64,000 nt of DNA from Sambucus nigra (GCA_949130495.1 OX422207.1:829596073-829660072), one strand, 5' to 3'. Counted from the first letter of the stretch, positions 11,331-23,507 are shown. Notes: generated by a model not told the origin, from the sequence alone. Numbers and translations: made by a program.

Positions 11331-11957
11331 TGTGACACCCCGCCTAATAAAATACCGGGTGATCAGTCCTATATCAAATTAAAACAGGAATCTCATATGG
11401 TTCATTTTCAGCATCACTGTCGAAAAACAAATTTATTACTAATAACCTATTATGCCCGATGTCAAAATTTTAAACTTTCTAATATTTTTAACTTAAAGCA
11501 CAATTAAAACCATTCAAATGGTAATATAATCAACAATGGAGTGAATAAATAAATAACCGATAACTCTCAGTGAACATAATATAACCATATCGAATGCGCG
11601 TAATATAAAAACGCTGAAAATAAAATAAATGACATCAATTGGGCAACATGCCCGAGTATACTTTCAGTACCTACTATGTAGATCATAAGGAGATAAGAAT
11701 CTATACAATCTCCTACCCACATCCAGAGCTGCGGCAACAATGTTTGACTCGAAAGAATAGTCATCCAGGCGTCCCTGTGTCTGGACACCTAAAAAGTATA
11801 ACAGGGAGAAGAAAAAGAATATATAGATATGGGCCAGAGCCCGAGTTTTAAAAATATTTTTAGCAAATATTTTCCATATTTAAACTGTTGTCGCACTCGC
11901 ATGAGATACACCTCACCTCTCATCTAACAGTGCAAACCTAAAGCATGTATTTTAAAT
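11331..11957 (-). repeat. Right LTR of element A, piece 1
   Basis: It starts TGTGACACCCC next to the primer-binding site and aligns with 10-668 of the left LTR, with a roughly 30-bp deletion relative to the left copy around 11867. It is interrupted by solo LTR S1 after TTTTAAAT. Confidence 0.85.
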
Positions 11958-12541
11958 TGTGACAACCCGTATATAATTATGATAAATCATGTTTAAATCA
12001 TGCTTACCTTATGGGATATGGATAATGTGTTATTGGTGTATGTAATGTTAAGTTATTATGTTTAGTCTAATCCTACCTTCACAACTCATGCGATATCGAA
12101 TTAGTTATAAACACAAATTTTTGAAGTTTTCGGTAGGACTGTTCAAGTTAGAGACTAGTTTTGACACTTACAATATAACAACTGACTTGAGGTCAAAACT
12201 AGAGAGTTGTAGATATGTGAGTTAGGTTTGTAACACAACAAACGGTGCATTGAACACATTTGAGTGAAAAGAAATCGTCTTTTTACGAACATGGGGTAAA
12301 GTAGTCATTTAGCTTTAAATGATATTTTGTCTTATATGGCGCCACATGTCATATTTTGATTGGACCAAGGGGAGATGCCCTTATGCCGACTTAAAGACCT
12401 TAAAATCTCCTCATTATTAATATACACCAGAATTTCAAGTGGGTTGAGGTTCCCAAAAAAGAAAGAGAGGTTGGGGTGAATTAGTGAAGGATTAAGGAAG
12501 ATAATCGAGAAATAACCAAGCTTATGTATTCAAAGGTACTT

Positions 12542-12549
12542 AGGTAAGA
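12542..12549 (+). promoter_or_regulatory. Predicted GT splice donor in solo LTR S1
   Basis: TTAG|GTAAGA lies 586 bp into the LTR. It is the canonical GT counterpart of the GC donors found at equal offsets in LTRs A to G. Confidence 0.45.
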
Positions 12550-13648
12550 TTTAACTTGTAAATTTCGTTCTTTACATGATATATGTTGTTTTATATGATA
12601 TTAAAGATCATATATGGGGATAAGGGGATACGTTTTGTTGTATGTATATGGGTATGTGTGAAACATGTTGAATTCATACAACTAAGGGCGAAATCATTAT
12701 GTTAACAAAACTGGTGTATCTTTGTGAATACACAATGGAATCAATTGATTCAAGTTGGATATGAAACTAAACTTATATATACCTGTTATATCCAAAAATT
12801 ATGTAAAAATACCAAGAATTGAATCTTGGGGGATAGTTTGAAGTGTAGGTATAGAATCTGCCCCGAAAGTGCAAGTATGCATACCAGGCATTTCATGATT
12901 TTCTTCACATAACAAATGAACTATAAAAATTATGAAACATTAATTTTGTATTATTAAATACGTTTATTGAAATTTGGAGGAATATCATGGAAATTTATGA
13001 TATAGAAAAATTATGAAAATTCTTGGAAGTTGACTAAATGATAGAGGAGCCTATAGGGACGATTTTCTTTGTAATAAAGAAAGGGGCATATCTTGATCTT
13101 GAAGACTTGAAATGATGTGTCGTCCTTTGTATTGGGAACCTAATATGATAAGAATTAGATTTCCAAGAATGAATTAAAGTGTGTTTGGACTAGGAATTGG
13201 ATATGTTAAATATCTTAACATGAAATTGGATGATACTTCATTTATAATAAATGATTTGAAGGGGATCATATGATGCTCATGAATTAAATTACGTTTAAGT
13301 GATTCTTTGGATTGCTAATATTCTTATGATAATACTAATATTTAAATAATGATAGGAAGGGAGGGATAACCGTTGAACAACTGTCAGACAAAGGCAAGGG
13401 GGAAAACCCATTAAGTGGCCAAGGTGAGTGTACTCACTGGTAAGATGCATTTATACATGGCTATGGATAAGATCGTAATATTACTCACTAGTAAGATGTA
13501 TTTATGTATGGTTATGGATAAAATCATAATGTTAAGAATGTGAAACTGTTCATTTCGGTTTATCGAAATGGAGGGTTGCTCCCCCACCCGGAATGGGGGA
13601 GAATTGTCTATTGCAGACATGATATGTGAATCATGATTCGGGTAAGTT

Positions 13649-13911
13649 GGTCATTCTTTATGAATGATCCAGATAAGTATATCATTGGTCATTATTTATG
13701 AATGATCCAAATAAGTGTATAATTGGTCATTATTTACGAATGAGCTGGATAAGTATATAATTGGTCATTCTTTATGAATGAGCCGGATAAGTATATAATT
13801 GGCCCTTCTTTATGAATGAGCCGGATAAGTATATAATCGGTCCTTCTTAATGAATGAGCCGGATAAGTATATAATTGGTCATTCTTTATGAATGAGACGA
13901 ATAAGTATGCA
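13649..13911 (+). repeat. 38-bp tandem array, seven copies, in solo LTR S1
   Basis: Units start at 13649, 13687, 13725, 13763, 13801, 13839 and 13877. Each carries GGTCATTCTTTATGAATGA then a GATAAGTATATAATT tail. Copies differ by a few substitutions. A minus-strand open frame here is only the repeat. Confidence 0.9.
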
Positions 13912-14306
13912 TATATCATCATGTGGATATGATTTATTGCATTTAATTGTATGCAATAGTGTAGTAGTGATGCATTTGCTGAGATATGTTACTCATGGTT
14001 CCTATGTTTATGTTTTTCAGGTATTATGATATCACAACCAAACTAGAAGGTCGATGGGGTTATCAAGGGATGAATAAAACCATGATTTTGGTCAAACGTA
14101 AAATGGGTAATTTAAGCCCACTTATCTTTTCAGTAAGTTTGAATAAGTAAAATTACCTCAAAAAATTGTGAAAAGTTTTAATTGTATTGATTCATGTTAA
14201 TAACTGAAAAAAGGACACTCATGTTTATGGTTTGGTTAAGGTAATTATGATTTGACTCACTTTGAGTTTCAAACTTAATTATAAGCAACTGGGTTTGGGT
14301 GTGTCA

Positions 14307-14412
14307 TAAACACCCTAGTTACGCTACCCAGCCTAACTAGTATCTCACCCAAACATTTCACACCATACACTATCTCAACAACCCGCGTATATTATATCCC
14401 AAGCTTTCACCC
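14307..14412 (-). repeat. Right LTR of element A, piece 2, ending at a deletion junction
   Basis: It aligns with 669-769 of the left LTR A. After AAGCTTTCACCC it switches to LTR B. The left LTR A has TTCTCCC at 763-769 and LTR B has TTCTCCC at 21076-21082, so the junction TTCACCC (14406-14412) is a 7-bp microhomology with one later change. Confidence 0.8.
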
Positions 14413-15287
14413 TAGGGGCCGAATCGATTCGCCCCTGCGAAAATTCCAAGAATGGCTATGGAGTCTTGAACTCCAATTTCTACCCAACTCCAAAACCAAC
14501 CCCAACCGAAATAATTTGCTGAAATTACTACACCCTAAATGCCTCTAACTTCCAACATTTATCATTATTAAACACCCAAATCCATTTCCAAGGGTTTAAT
14601 ACCCATAAATCCAACAAAACCCTAAAATGGTTAAACACACCAAATTCACAACTATCAACACTAATTATTCTACTTAAATCAGATAATAGCAAGTAGATAA
14701 CTTGCCTTGATGTAGGAAAATCAGATTTGAGGAAGATACAAGAAAGATCCAAGCTCCAATCTCTCTTTTCTCCAAAGTTCTCCTCCTCTCTCTCCACTCT
14801 CTCTAGGGCTCAATTGGGTTTAAAGAGAAATGAGGGAAAAATAATAAGGTTAGCAAGACTTAATCGGGCCTTAAGTCTATAATTGTCCACTTAAATGACC
14901 AATACGCGATATAATAAATCGCAACTACACCTTTAAGCTATAACCAGTCAAAAGTGCCCAAAATGCCAAAATACAATATGACACTTATTTTGACTATCTC
15001 ACACCTACTGGGACTAACTACACCCTCCAAATTATCATTTGGAAATTTTATAACTCATTTTACTTCCGGTTTCATATTAAACCAAATTGTCCTTTTTATA
15101 TCTTATGACGCTATAAATCACCTCATGGATATTTTTACCTACTCATCAGGTAATCATACAACATTTTAGTAAATATTAACCTTTTCCACATTAAATTAAT
15201 ATTTACTCAACATCCATCATTTTGTAATTAACTACTACACATAGTAAATAAATATAAAATAGGTTATCAGAAGAGAGGGTTATTACA
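14406..15287 (-). repeat. Truncated left LTR of element B (3' LTR in element sense)
   Basis: It aligns closely with 21076-21957 of the right LTR B and ends TTATTACA at 15287. The first ~2 kb (in window direction) is missing. It keeps one GAATCGATTC palindrome near 14421, the GC splice donor (14700-14707) and the conserved block TTTTGACTATCTC near 14988-15000. Confidence 0.9.
14700..14707 (-). promoter_or_regulatory. Predicted GC-AG splice donor, LTR B left
   Basis: The minus strand reads CAAG|GCAAGT, about 581 bp from the LTR 5' end. The other B LTR has AGGAAAGT here (21370-21377). Confidence 0.5.
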
Positions 15288-15300
15288 TACTCCCCCCCTT
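15288..15300 (-). promoter_or_regulatory. Polypurine tract of element B
   Basis: The minus strand reads AAGGGGGGGAGTA, directly before the LTR start TGTAATAACCC. This is the plus-strand DNA primer site of Ty3-type elements; the same motif is in C at 32454-32464. Confidence 0.85.
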
Positions 15301-15309
15301 ATGAGGGAA

Positions 15310-16396
15310 TTTTGCCCACAAAATTCAAGCCTACCTCGCAAGAAGAGATGCGGATTCTATTCTCGCATACCATCCTCGCTCCCCCATGTCGATTCCTTGA
15401 CACTATAATGACTACATTGAACACAATCCTAAGGTACTACCAGCGATCTCAAACATCTCTCTCCATGCTCTAGAATAGCAACCGACTACTCCTCATAAGA
15501 ATTGTCAAGTTTAAACTCCATATCATCAAAAGGAATGTGCCTAAAGCACCATCACATCTCTTATACTTCTATACAGAAGAGATATGGAACACGTCACTAA
15601 CTTGCCGCAAGTATTTCAGTAGAGTAAGTTAATAGGCTACCGGACCCACTTTAACATATATAGGAAAGGTCCCACGTAACGCGGTGCAAGTTTTCCCTTT
15701 TTCCCAAAATGCTTGTTGCCTTTCATAGGCGATACTCGCACCAACACCTGGTCACACGACCTCAAACTCCACATGCCTTCTCCCCGCACCGACCTAACTC
15801 TTTCGTCGATCTTGGTTATACGAATGCGATTCCGAATGAGCTTAATTTTTGGAAGAAGTATCTCGGATCATTTCAGGTCAGAGAGACTTATCATCTAGCA
15901 CCTCTAACCAACAAGCGGGAGATCCACAAGGCCTACTATACAAGGCTTTTTAAAGTTCCATACCAATAGTGAATCGATATAAATCATTATAACCGAATTC
16001 AACTAGTGGGATACACTGTTCCTGACTACTCTTGAAGTCAAGCACGCACATAAGGAGTATATCCCCCAACATATGGTTTACCCTTTCAGTCTGGCCATAT
16101 GTTTGATGATGATAAGAAGTGCTTAACCATAATCCGATTCCCATGGCTTGGAAACTTGCCATAAATGGGAAATGAACATTCTATTTCAGTTGGAAACTAA
16201 AATCAAGGGCACCCCATGCAGTCCAACAATCTTTCCATGCCCGGCCACTACTACTGGCGGCGTATAACTTGACACATGATGTCATTACCCAGATGTAACG
16301 CAACCTTAGAAACGTAACATTTCTCCATATCTGTATTTTATAAGTCCTTCTCATTTGGGACAAACATTCTCTTATGGAAACGCACCCCACCCTCAA
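15310..16396 (-). pseudogene. Element B pol remnant: integrase C-half and chromodomain-like tail
   Basis: On the minus strand 15950-16162 encodes GLWLSTSYHHQTYGQTERVNHMLGD...IPLVEFGYNDLYRFTIGM, matching the integrase core around its catalytic Glu (QT.GQTERVN). Further down, broken frames match RVSPMKG..HFGKKGK and then the chromodomain-type ending seen in C and F. The zinc-binding and first catalytic parts of integrase, RT and RNase H are absent or unrecognisable. Stops and frameshifts make it non-functional. Compared with C (about 5.95 kb interior), B has only 3.75 kb, so about 2.2 kb of pol has been lost or replaced. Confidence 0.7.
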
Positions 16397-17838
16397 GGTT
16401 AAAAGAGCAGAGTTATGTTTCCTAAATCAGCAGCTTGTAAATGTGGTCTTAACCACCCCTGTCTCTCCTGCTACATCTTGCAACGAAGTGTTGCTTGCAC
16501 GAAAGACTAAATTCTGCCCAGGAAGTAGCATCTCCCTTCCTATACGGCGATAACCCCCACGATGAACTTCAATTTAAACAGTGGATAATACTTCTCATAA
16601 GTTTAAACTTATGAGGCGCATCAACAATAAGTCGATACTCCAGTATTATTACTCCCCATCATGGCAGAGACTTGTTAATTGAATCCACCCTCGAGCTTAA
16701 AAACATAGTTCAGGGGTGCGAGTCAATTCACCCTTTAGTTACCTCCGTAACACTCTACTACGAGAGGCCTCATCTCCTTCGGCCTTAACTACCAAACTTC
16801 TTGAAATCCTCCCACTTCTCATAATCAGGGAACCAAATCCCTCTTAGAGTTAACACACGACTTATTCATGGTCAACTCCCAACAGCCCTCCTAAACTAAC
16901 GCCACATGAACTAAGGCCTTATGTCCAAACAATCCTAAGGCCTACCTACCTATACTATATCCTATCTAAATCGTATACACCTAATACTAAGTATATCCCT
17001 AGTGCCCAAGACCTTTCTCAACTCCCGACATTTGCTCGGTTTCGTGCGTGGGACGTCTCGCCTAAGCGAAATCCAAATAAGGAACTCTCCCGTTACACTA
17101 CTACCTCGCGTTGTTGGTCATCAAGGCATACAGGTCTAAGACACATGTTCATGACCGAAAAGATTCTACTTATATACATTACCATATAAACACTGAAGGT
17201 TTAACAAATCAAACAAATCCAAACTAAACCCCTATAATTATATATCCCACAACATAGGTACCTTTTTAAATAGCCTTCTTATCAAGACATAACCCGAAGT
17301 CTTAACTCGACTTCGCATCCCAGTCTCCCTCACATCGTTCAGAGGAGAGAACTATTTACAGTGCTTCCATTTCGCACTTTAATAGCCATCAATCACTCTT
17401 CTACGTGATTCTCGGCTAAACCTTTCCACCCAACAAAATAAAATAAAGTAAAATAAAAAATAAAAAATTAACTAAAAGAAGTAAGAACAGCATCTCTCCA
17501 CTTCCAACGTCGTCGAGGTTCACGCGTGGAGCGTCCCGCAAAAGCGGAATCCAAACAAGGAACCCCTCCTATACGCTACTACTCAACTATGTCAGTTGTG
17601 GAGATAAGGCATACAAATCATATTATATCCGACCATGTTAAGGACGAGTAGAACGACCTCAAAGCACAAAATACCACAAGAAATTTCTATGCATAAAAAC
17701 AAGGCATCGAGCGAACCATCACTCATAGAAAACTCAACGCTAGAAAAATACTCTCAGCAGATTCTTATCAAATCTGTAATCTGAGAAGAGCTCGTAAAAT
17801 AAATGAGCGCGTAACACTCGCATCGAATAACACATAAC
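16397..17838 (-). other. Non-coding stretch of element B in the place of protease-RT
   Basis: I see no protease, RT or RNase H motif here, where they belong. Two imperfect copies of a ~100-bp block occur near 17030-17125 (CGTGGGACGTCTCGCCTAAG, then GGAACTCTCCCGTTACACTAC) and 17505-17600 (CGTGGAGCGTCCCGCAAAAG, then GGAACCCCTCCTATACGCTAC). Related blocks are in element A near 8990 and 9165. An A-rich tract is at 17438-17475. Confidence 0.5.
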
Positions 17839-18857
17839 TCACGTGTCTCTGAGTAAAAACTTACCCTCAATAATCTGAGGACACTCCTTCTTGTAATGAC
17901 CTGCCTCCCCACATTGGAAGCACTGTCCTTTCATATCCTCCTGACCTCGATCTCTGTTATTCCTAAACTGGGAAATGCCTCGACCCGGATGACCTCTACC
18001 TCCAGGGCCACCCCGACCTGCCTGTTGCAAAGCACCCTGTCCGTGTGTATTATTATTATTGCCACTCGCAATAAACTCACCAAGCTTTCCTACTTGTCTC
18101 ATTTAAATAGCTTTCTTGCTACCCTACATATATAATCGATGCTCCTGGAAATGGAGTAAGGGTGCATTCATAACCTCGCCAAAAGTTTGTAAAGCTGGGT
18201 TACCCAATAAGTGTTGCCGAATTCTCCAGTTTAGACCTCCCATAAACTTCGAGACCTTCCTCTCTTCCGGAGTCACCTCATCCAGTACAAAACTTACAAA
18301 CCGGGTGAACTCATCTTCATACTCTGCTACAGATCTATCCCCTTGTACTACATCTTGCAACTTCCTCTTCATTCCTTCTGAACCGCGGGAGGAAAATACT
18401 TAAGTTCAAATAAAGCCCATAACTCAGTTATCGTCATTGTGTCTCTCTGCTCTGGTGTGGTCATCGTCTCCCATCAGTGTAACGCAGATCCGACAAGCTT
18501 AAAGGTTGTAAGGACTTGTTTCTTATCCTCACTACATTCTATCATTCGAAGGTGGCATTGCATGTTTTTCTTCCATTGATTGGCTTTAACCGCATCCGTG
18601 CCTCCCTCGAATTCCAGGGGATTACCCTTTAGAAAGGACTCCCTAACCCTTTCCCAAGGTGTAAGTCCCGTAGGAGCTTGAACACCTGGAGTCCGTGGCA
18701 ATTGTTGGACCACTGCAGTCATGGCAGCATTAACCGCTTGAGCCACTATGTTTGCTACATCCACAACGTTAATAGTCCTTTGTGGCGACAGTGGATGACC
18801 TACCTCCTCTTCAACAACTCTATTACGTCTCGCTGGGCGACCTCTCTTAGGCGGCAT
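17839..18857 (-). pseudogene. Element B gag
   Basis: The capsid/nucleocapsid gene starts MPPKRGRPARRNR at 18857, directly after CCATCTCAG, a good splice acceptor. Segment 18474-18857 is the N-terminal part: AQAVNAAMTAV, PWERVRESFLKGNPLEFEGG, NQWKKNMQCHLRM. It ends at a stop after GSALH, where C continues into HWW. A broken stretch of ~100 bp follows. Then 18124-18372 gives the capsid core: MKRKLQDVVQGDRSVAEYEDEFTR and WRIRQHLLGNPALQTFGEV. Segment 17839-18102 gives the Gly/Arg-rich linker and the zinc knuckle CFQCGEAGHYKKEC (CX2CX4HX4C intact). It is close to gag of C, but at least one stop and one frame change disable it. Confidence 0.85.
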
Positions 18858-18875
18858 CTGAGATGGAAGAACAAT
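18858..18875 (-). promoter_or_regulatory. Predicted splice acceptor at the gag start of element B
   Basis: The minus strand reads TTGTTCTTCCATCTCAG followed at once by the gag ATG. C and F have the same arrangement. With the LTR donor this would remove about 2.5 kb including the primer-binding site. Confidence 0.5.
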
Positions 18876-19022
18876 AATATTCGAATACTAGTTAAAATAA
18901 TCTATCTTGCAGAAGATCGCAAACATAAGTAACAAAGAAGTCCTAACATTAGGCCCTACATCAAAGAACTCTACGGTAGAACGAGACAAGTCCACACAGA
19001 TCCTAGTACTCTAGAACCTGAT

Positions 19023-19034
19023 GCTCTGATACCA
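19023..19034 (-). promoter_or_regulatory. Primer-binding site of element B
   Basis: TGGTATCAGAGC on the minus strand, followed by ATCAGGTTC, matches the 3' end of initiator Met tRNA. Two bases separate it from the LTR end at 19037. Confidence 0.9.
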
Positions 19035-19892
19035 TCTGTGACAACCCGCGATCCGAGATAAGGGGTGGCCAGCCCGATACTCAAACGTAACAGGAATCAT
19101 GGATGGATATCATTCTCAGCATCGCAAATATATACTGAGTATACGGGAAAACCACCAAATAAATCAGAAAACGGGTTGCCAAAAAATGTAAAATTTTAGA
19201 AAATGCGGTTATGAAAATTAAATTTAAACAACCCAATCTGATAAGCAAGTGGAATTCCATAAAAATATATATAATACAACTAAAACGAATGTAAACAAAT
19301 GGACCGAATAAGCTGTGGGTCCACAGCTACATAGAACACCGAACAACCATTTAATATCGTATATAATACATTCATTAATCAAATACAAATGTTTGGGCCA
19401 CACGCCCGAGGGAAAAGACCCGATCATGTCTAGAATAATAAGGAGGAAACGTCTAGTTCAAGGTCCTGTAATCACCCGCAAAATGTTACAGCTCGTCGAA
19501 AGCCAAGGGATGGAAATATCATAACGGGCATCCTTGCAGTAGAGCACCTGAGCGGATACAATCATATATATACAACAAGAAAAGTAAACTGGTCAGGTCC
19601 GGGTTCTATATGATCACCAGAAGAATAAAAAGCATGGTAGGTATGAACAGTTATGCATGAATGACAAGGATGATAATATGGCATGCTATCTACAATTTCA
19701 AATAAGAATTTAAAAGTAAAGCACTTTAATTTAAAACCTTTACTCATTAATACAATTTCCATTTCCTTCTTACATTCCTTAATAGGAATAAAACCATTTA
19801 TTCGGTTTAATCAAGAAGTTATAATTTCCTTTCATTAATTAAAACTTCTCATTTTTATCTTTCCATTCCTTAATAGAAATATCAGTTACATC

Positions 19893-19992
19893 AAGTGCTC
19901 TTTATGGCACATATATCATTCCCATGCTCTTTATGGCACGTATCCATTCTCTTTATGGCATTTATCATACGCTCTTTGTGGCGTTTATCAAC
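19893..19992. repeat. Four-copy imperfect tandem repeat in LTR B
   Basis: Copies of (G)CTCTTTATGGCA or CTCTTTGTGGCG, spaced about 25-30 bp apart. Confidence 0.75.
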
Positions 19993-20898
19993 CATAAAGT
20001 CCCACTTGATGAAAAATAGTTATATTCATATACATATAACGATTCTAAGACCGCCCGTCCGGGTTTTCCCACTGTGCGCACCCCTAAATGACCATCATCT
20101 TCCAGGGCCTAACATAAGACAACTTGGGCACCTATCGCAATACGTCGGGAAGCGGCCATGTGCCTGCGGGATAGTCAAGACCACATCCAGAATCTCCTAC
20201 CCACCGCAGAAAATATATATATAACAAACGCTCACATGGCCTAGGACTATATCCACCCTGCGTTAATTTGCCAGGGGGCTTCACCTCACGGGCGAACTTC
20301 CCTTATGATGTCATTTAGAGAGGTGTGTTCAACCATATTTTATTAATTTCCATTTCATGATTGAGTAAATGATTATTTACATTTTTCAATCTCATTTTCA
20401 TATTCAATTCTCATTTACCAATTCCATTTCCATTATCCATGTTTTAGGTTTATTTTATTCGAACCCATAACTATTAAACGATTTGGTTCATATTATTCGA
20501 ACCTAATACCTTTACTAATTTGGTTCACTTCTGCGAACCCATCATCATCGAATATTATTGTTGATATTCCTCAAATTTCAAGTCCAGACTAAATCTCCCA
20601 ATGATCGCTATGATTCTACGAATCCCCAAAATTCATATAATCTCAATAAGCCCCTAAAGTCTCCAAGCATGGGCTTTCAAACTCCTAACTTCTACAAATT
20701 AAATAGAAGAAGTAATGCCTTAACATTACTTTAAACCTCCCCGGAATAAACCCCAGATGAACCCATTTTTAGTCTAGGGTAACGACCAAACTCAGCTAAT
20801 ACTCTAGGACTCTAAGTTTACTTCATTCAAGAAGGTTCCTAGGTCCTAATCCTAAAGAAGAAGGATGAAAATTAAAAGGAAAAAGACCCAAAACTGCT

Positions 20899-21108
20899 GG
20901 AACCGAATCGATTCGCCCTAAGGGCCGAATCGATTCGCCCCAGCGAATTGATTCGCTCTGAAAGCGAATCGGTTCGGTAGAAAATTTCAAGTTTCTGCAT
21001 TTGCCGAATCGATTCGGCCTTAACCCGAATCGATTCGAAAACACGGACCTGGGAAGTTGCTTCTACGCGAATCGATTCTCCCTAGGGGCCGAATCGATTC
21101 GCCCCTGC
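20899..21108 (-). repeat. CpG palindrome array in LTR B (GAATCGATTC type)
   Basis: Eight spaced copies: six exact GAATCGATTC, usually extended to CGAATCGATTCG, and two one-base variants (GAATTGATTC, GAATCGGTTC). Spacers differ in length and sequence, so this is not a simple tandem repeat. It lies 0.85-1.06 kb from the LTR 5' end. Confidence 0.9.
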
Positions 21109-21369
21109 GAAAATGCCAAGAATGGCTATGGAGTCTTGAACTCCAATTTCTACCCAACACCAAAACCAACCCCAAACGAAATCATTTGCTGAAATTACTA
21201 CACCCTAAATGCCTTTAACTTTCAACATTTATCATTATTAAACACCCAAATCCATTTCCAAGGGTTTAATACCCATAAATCCAACAAAACCCTAAAATGG
21301 TTAAACACAACAAATTCACAACTATCAACACTAATTATTCTACTTAAATCAGATAATAGCAAGTAGATA

Positions 21370-21377
21370 ACTTTCCT
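21370..21377 (-). promoter_or_regulatory. Mutated splice-donor site in LTR B right
   Basis: The minus strand reads AGGAAAGT where the left LTR B and five other families have AGGCAAGT. The donor GC has become GA, so this 5' LTR has probably lost it since insertion. Confidence 0.45.
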
Positions 21378-23507
21378 TGATGTAGGAAAATCAGATTTGA
21401 GGAAGATACAAGCAAGATCCAAGCTCGAATCTCTCTTTTCTCCAAAGTTCTCTTCCTCTCTCTCCACTCTCTCTAGGGCTCAATTGGGTTTAAAGATAAA
21501 TGAGGGAAAAATAATAAGGTTAGCAAGACTTAATCGGGCCTTAAGTCTAGAATTGTCCACTTAAATGACCAATACGCGATATAATAAATCGCAACTACAC
21601 CTTTAAGCTATAACCAGTCAAAAGTGCCCAAAATGCCAAAATATAATATGGCACTTATTTTGACTGTCTCACACCTACCGGGACTAACTACACCCTCGAA
21701 ATTATCATTTGGAAATTTTATAACTCATTTTACTTCTGGTTTCATATTAAACCAAATTGTCCTTTTTATATCTTATGACGCTATAAATCACCTCATGGAT
21801 ATTTTTACCTACTCATCAGGTAATCATACAACATTTTAGTAAATATTAACCTTTTCCACATTAAATTAATATTTACTCAACATCCATCATTTTGTAATTA
21901 ATTACTACACATAGTAAATTAATATAAAATAGGCTATCAGAAGAGAGGGTTATTACACCAAAGAGGCGCGGTCAACCGCGGTCTCATGACCAGTCGACCG
22001 GTCCCCTATTTTTCACCCTAAAATGCTTAGTTTCCTCTAACTTCTTTCTTTTAAGATAGGGACTTAGGAACCTTCTTGAATGAAGTAAAACTAGAGTATT
22101 CGGGTCTAGTAGTAAAGTATTTAAGAACCTAAGTTGGAATTGAGAGTTGGGGCTTAGTTCCAAAATCAATTTAGTTAGTTAAATTAGAGGAAGTTAAATG
22201 ATTCGTTTTATAAATGAACTAGTCTAGGTCTAGGGAGAGTTAGAGTGAGTTACTGTGGACTTCTAGAATTGGGTTGAAGTAATATTATACTTAGGGGCTC
22301 ATCGGTTTGTCGTTAAGTTTCTTGGAGGCTAATATGGAAATATATTAAACGTGTTGTTTATGAAATATGTCATGAAACGCTTATGGCCCCGAATAAAACA
22401 TAATGCACATTTTAAAATGGGAATAACTTATGAATGATAATTTGTATATACACACCTCTCTAAATGATATCATAGGGGAATTTATGCACATGAGGTGAAG
22501 TCCCCTGGCTAATGAATGCAGGGTGAATATAGTCCTCGACCATAGGACTAGTTATTATATATTGTGTGATTATTGTTCGAAGTGAGGTAATTTTGGGTGT
22601 GTTTATGACTCACTATCGAAGGTATATGGCCGTTTCCCGACGTCACGCGATGTAGGAAGCCTAGGTGGTCTTGGTGATAGGCCCTGGAAGATGATAGCTA
22701 TTTAGGGGCGCATCCAGTGGGGGAACCCGAAAGGATGGTCTTAGAATCGTTATATGATGTGATTATAACTATTCTTGTTAAAGTGGAAATCTCATTGATG
22801 GCAAAGCATTTCATGAAAAAAATTGCCTTGAAAATGCTTCATAAAGAGAGAAGGAACTGTGAAGTAAATGGTTGTAATACCCCGTAATTTTATTGTTATT
22901 TATTTAAGGGATTAATTAAATTAAATGAGAATTAATTGGGAATTAATCCGGATATAAATACTAGCGAGATGTGAGTTGGTATTTGATTATGTTATTGAAA
23001 TTGAAAACTTCATGAGTATTGAATATTTAAATTGTCACGAGATAGAAATACGACAATTTGGAAATTTAGTTGGGACGCGCGTGTCAGTCGCGTCAGGAAT
23101 ATAATTATTTGAATTAAAAAGTGAATTTTATTTTTATTAACCGAATGGTCATTTTGAGTGCGCCAACGTGTCCGGAAGGGTCGTTATAGTCAGAAAACAC
23201 TATCCGGGGGTTTAGTTTGGGTCCCGGGGCATTTTTGGGCCGTACCGGCAACTTAAAAGGGTATTTTGGTAATTTTAAAAATTTGGGGATTAAAACCCAC
23301 GAAAATTATAGTGAATATTTATTATTTTAGAAGGGACACTAAGGCCATTACCAGCAAAAAGTTTAGAGAGTGGTTACGTGAGTTTTGAGAGAAGTGGGAA
23401 GAGAAGTTACAAGAGCCAAAAACCACCATCTTCAACCTTGGGAGAATCTGTAAAGAAAGGAGATAACCAACATCTTTCACCAACATCAAAATCTGAAGAA
23501 CAACTTA

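Larger units (their letters stand above)
11958..14306 (+). mobile_element. Solo LTR S1 inserted in LTR A
   Basis: A 2349-bp segment starts TGTGACAACCCG, ends GGTGTGTCA, and has no interior or primer-binding site. The flanks are TAAAT / TAAAC; the empty site in the left LTR A reads TAAAC, so the TSD has one mismatch. Orientation is set by a splice-donor-like TTAG|GTAAGA at 12542-12549, 586 bp from the start, the same offset as in the other LTRs. It differs from them in having a GT rather than GC donor, a 38-bp tandem array and no CpG palindrome array. Confidence 0.75.
19037..21957 (-). repeat. Right LTR of element B (5' LTR in element sense), complete
   Basis: 2921 bp from TGTGACAACCCG to TTATTACA. 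It was inserted in the 5' LTR of element C: C sequence resumes at 21958 with CCAAAGAGGCGCGG, matching 33474 onward in the intact C LTR. It contains a GCTCTTTATGGCA repeat (19893-19992), a block shared with LTRs A and C (CCATCATCTTCCAGGGC near 20091) and an eight-member palindrome array (20899-21108). Confidence 0.9.

Noticed and set aside
13734..13922. Minus-strand open frame encoding a repeated peptide
   Set aside because: It is the 38-bp tandem array of solo LTR S1 read in one frame; no start context or homology.
17438..17475. A-rich tract as a SINE or LINE tail
   Set aside because: No Pol III boxes, no ORF and no flanking duplication were found.
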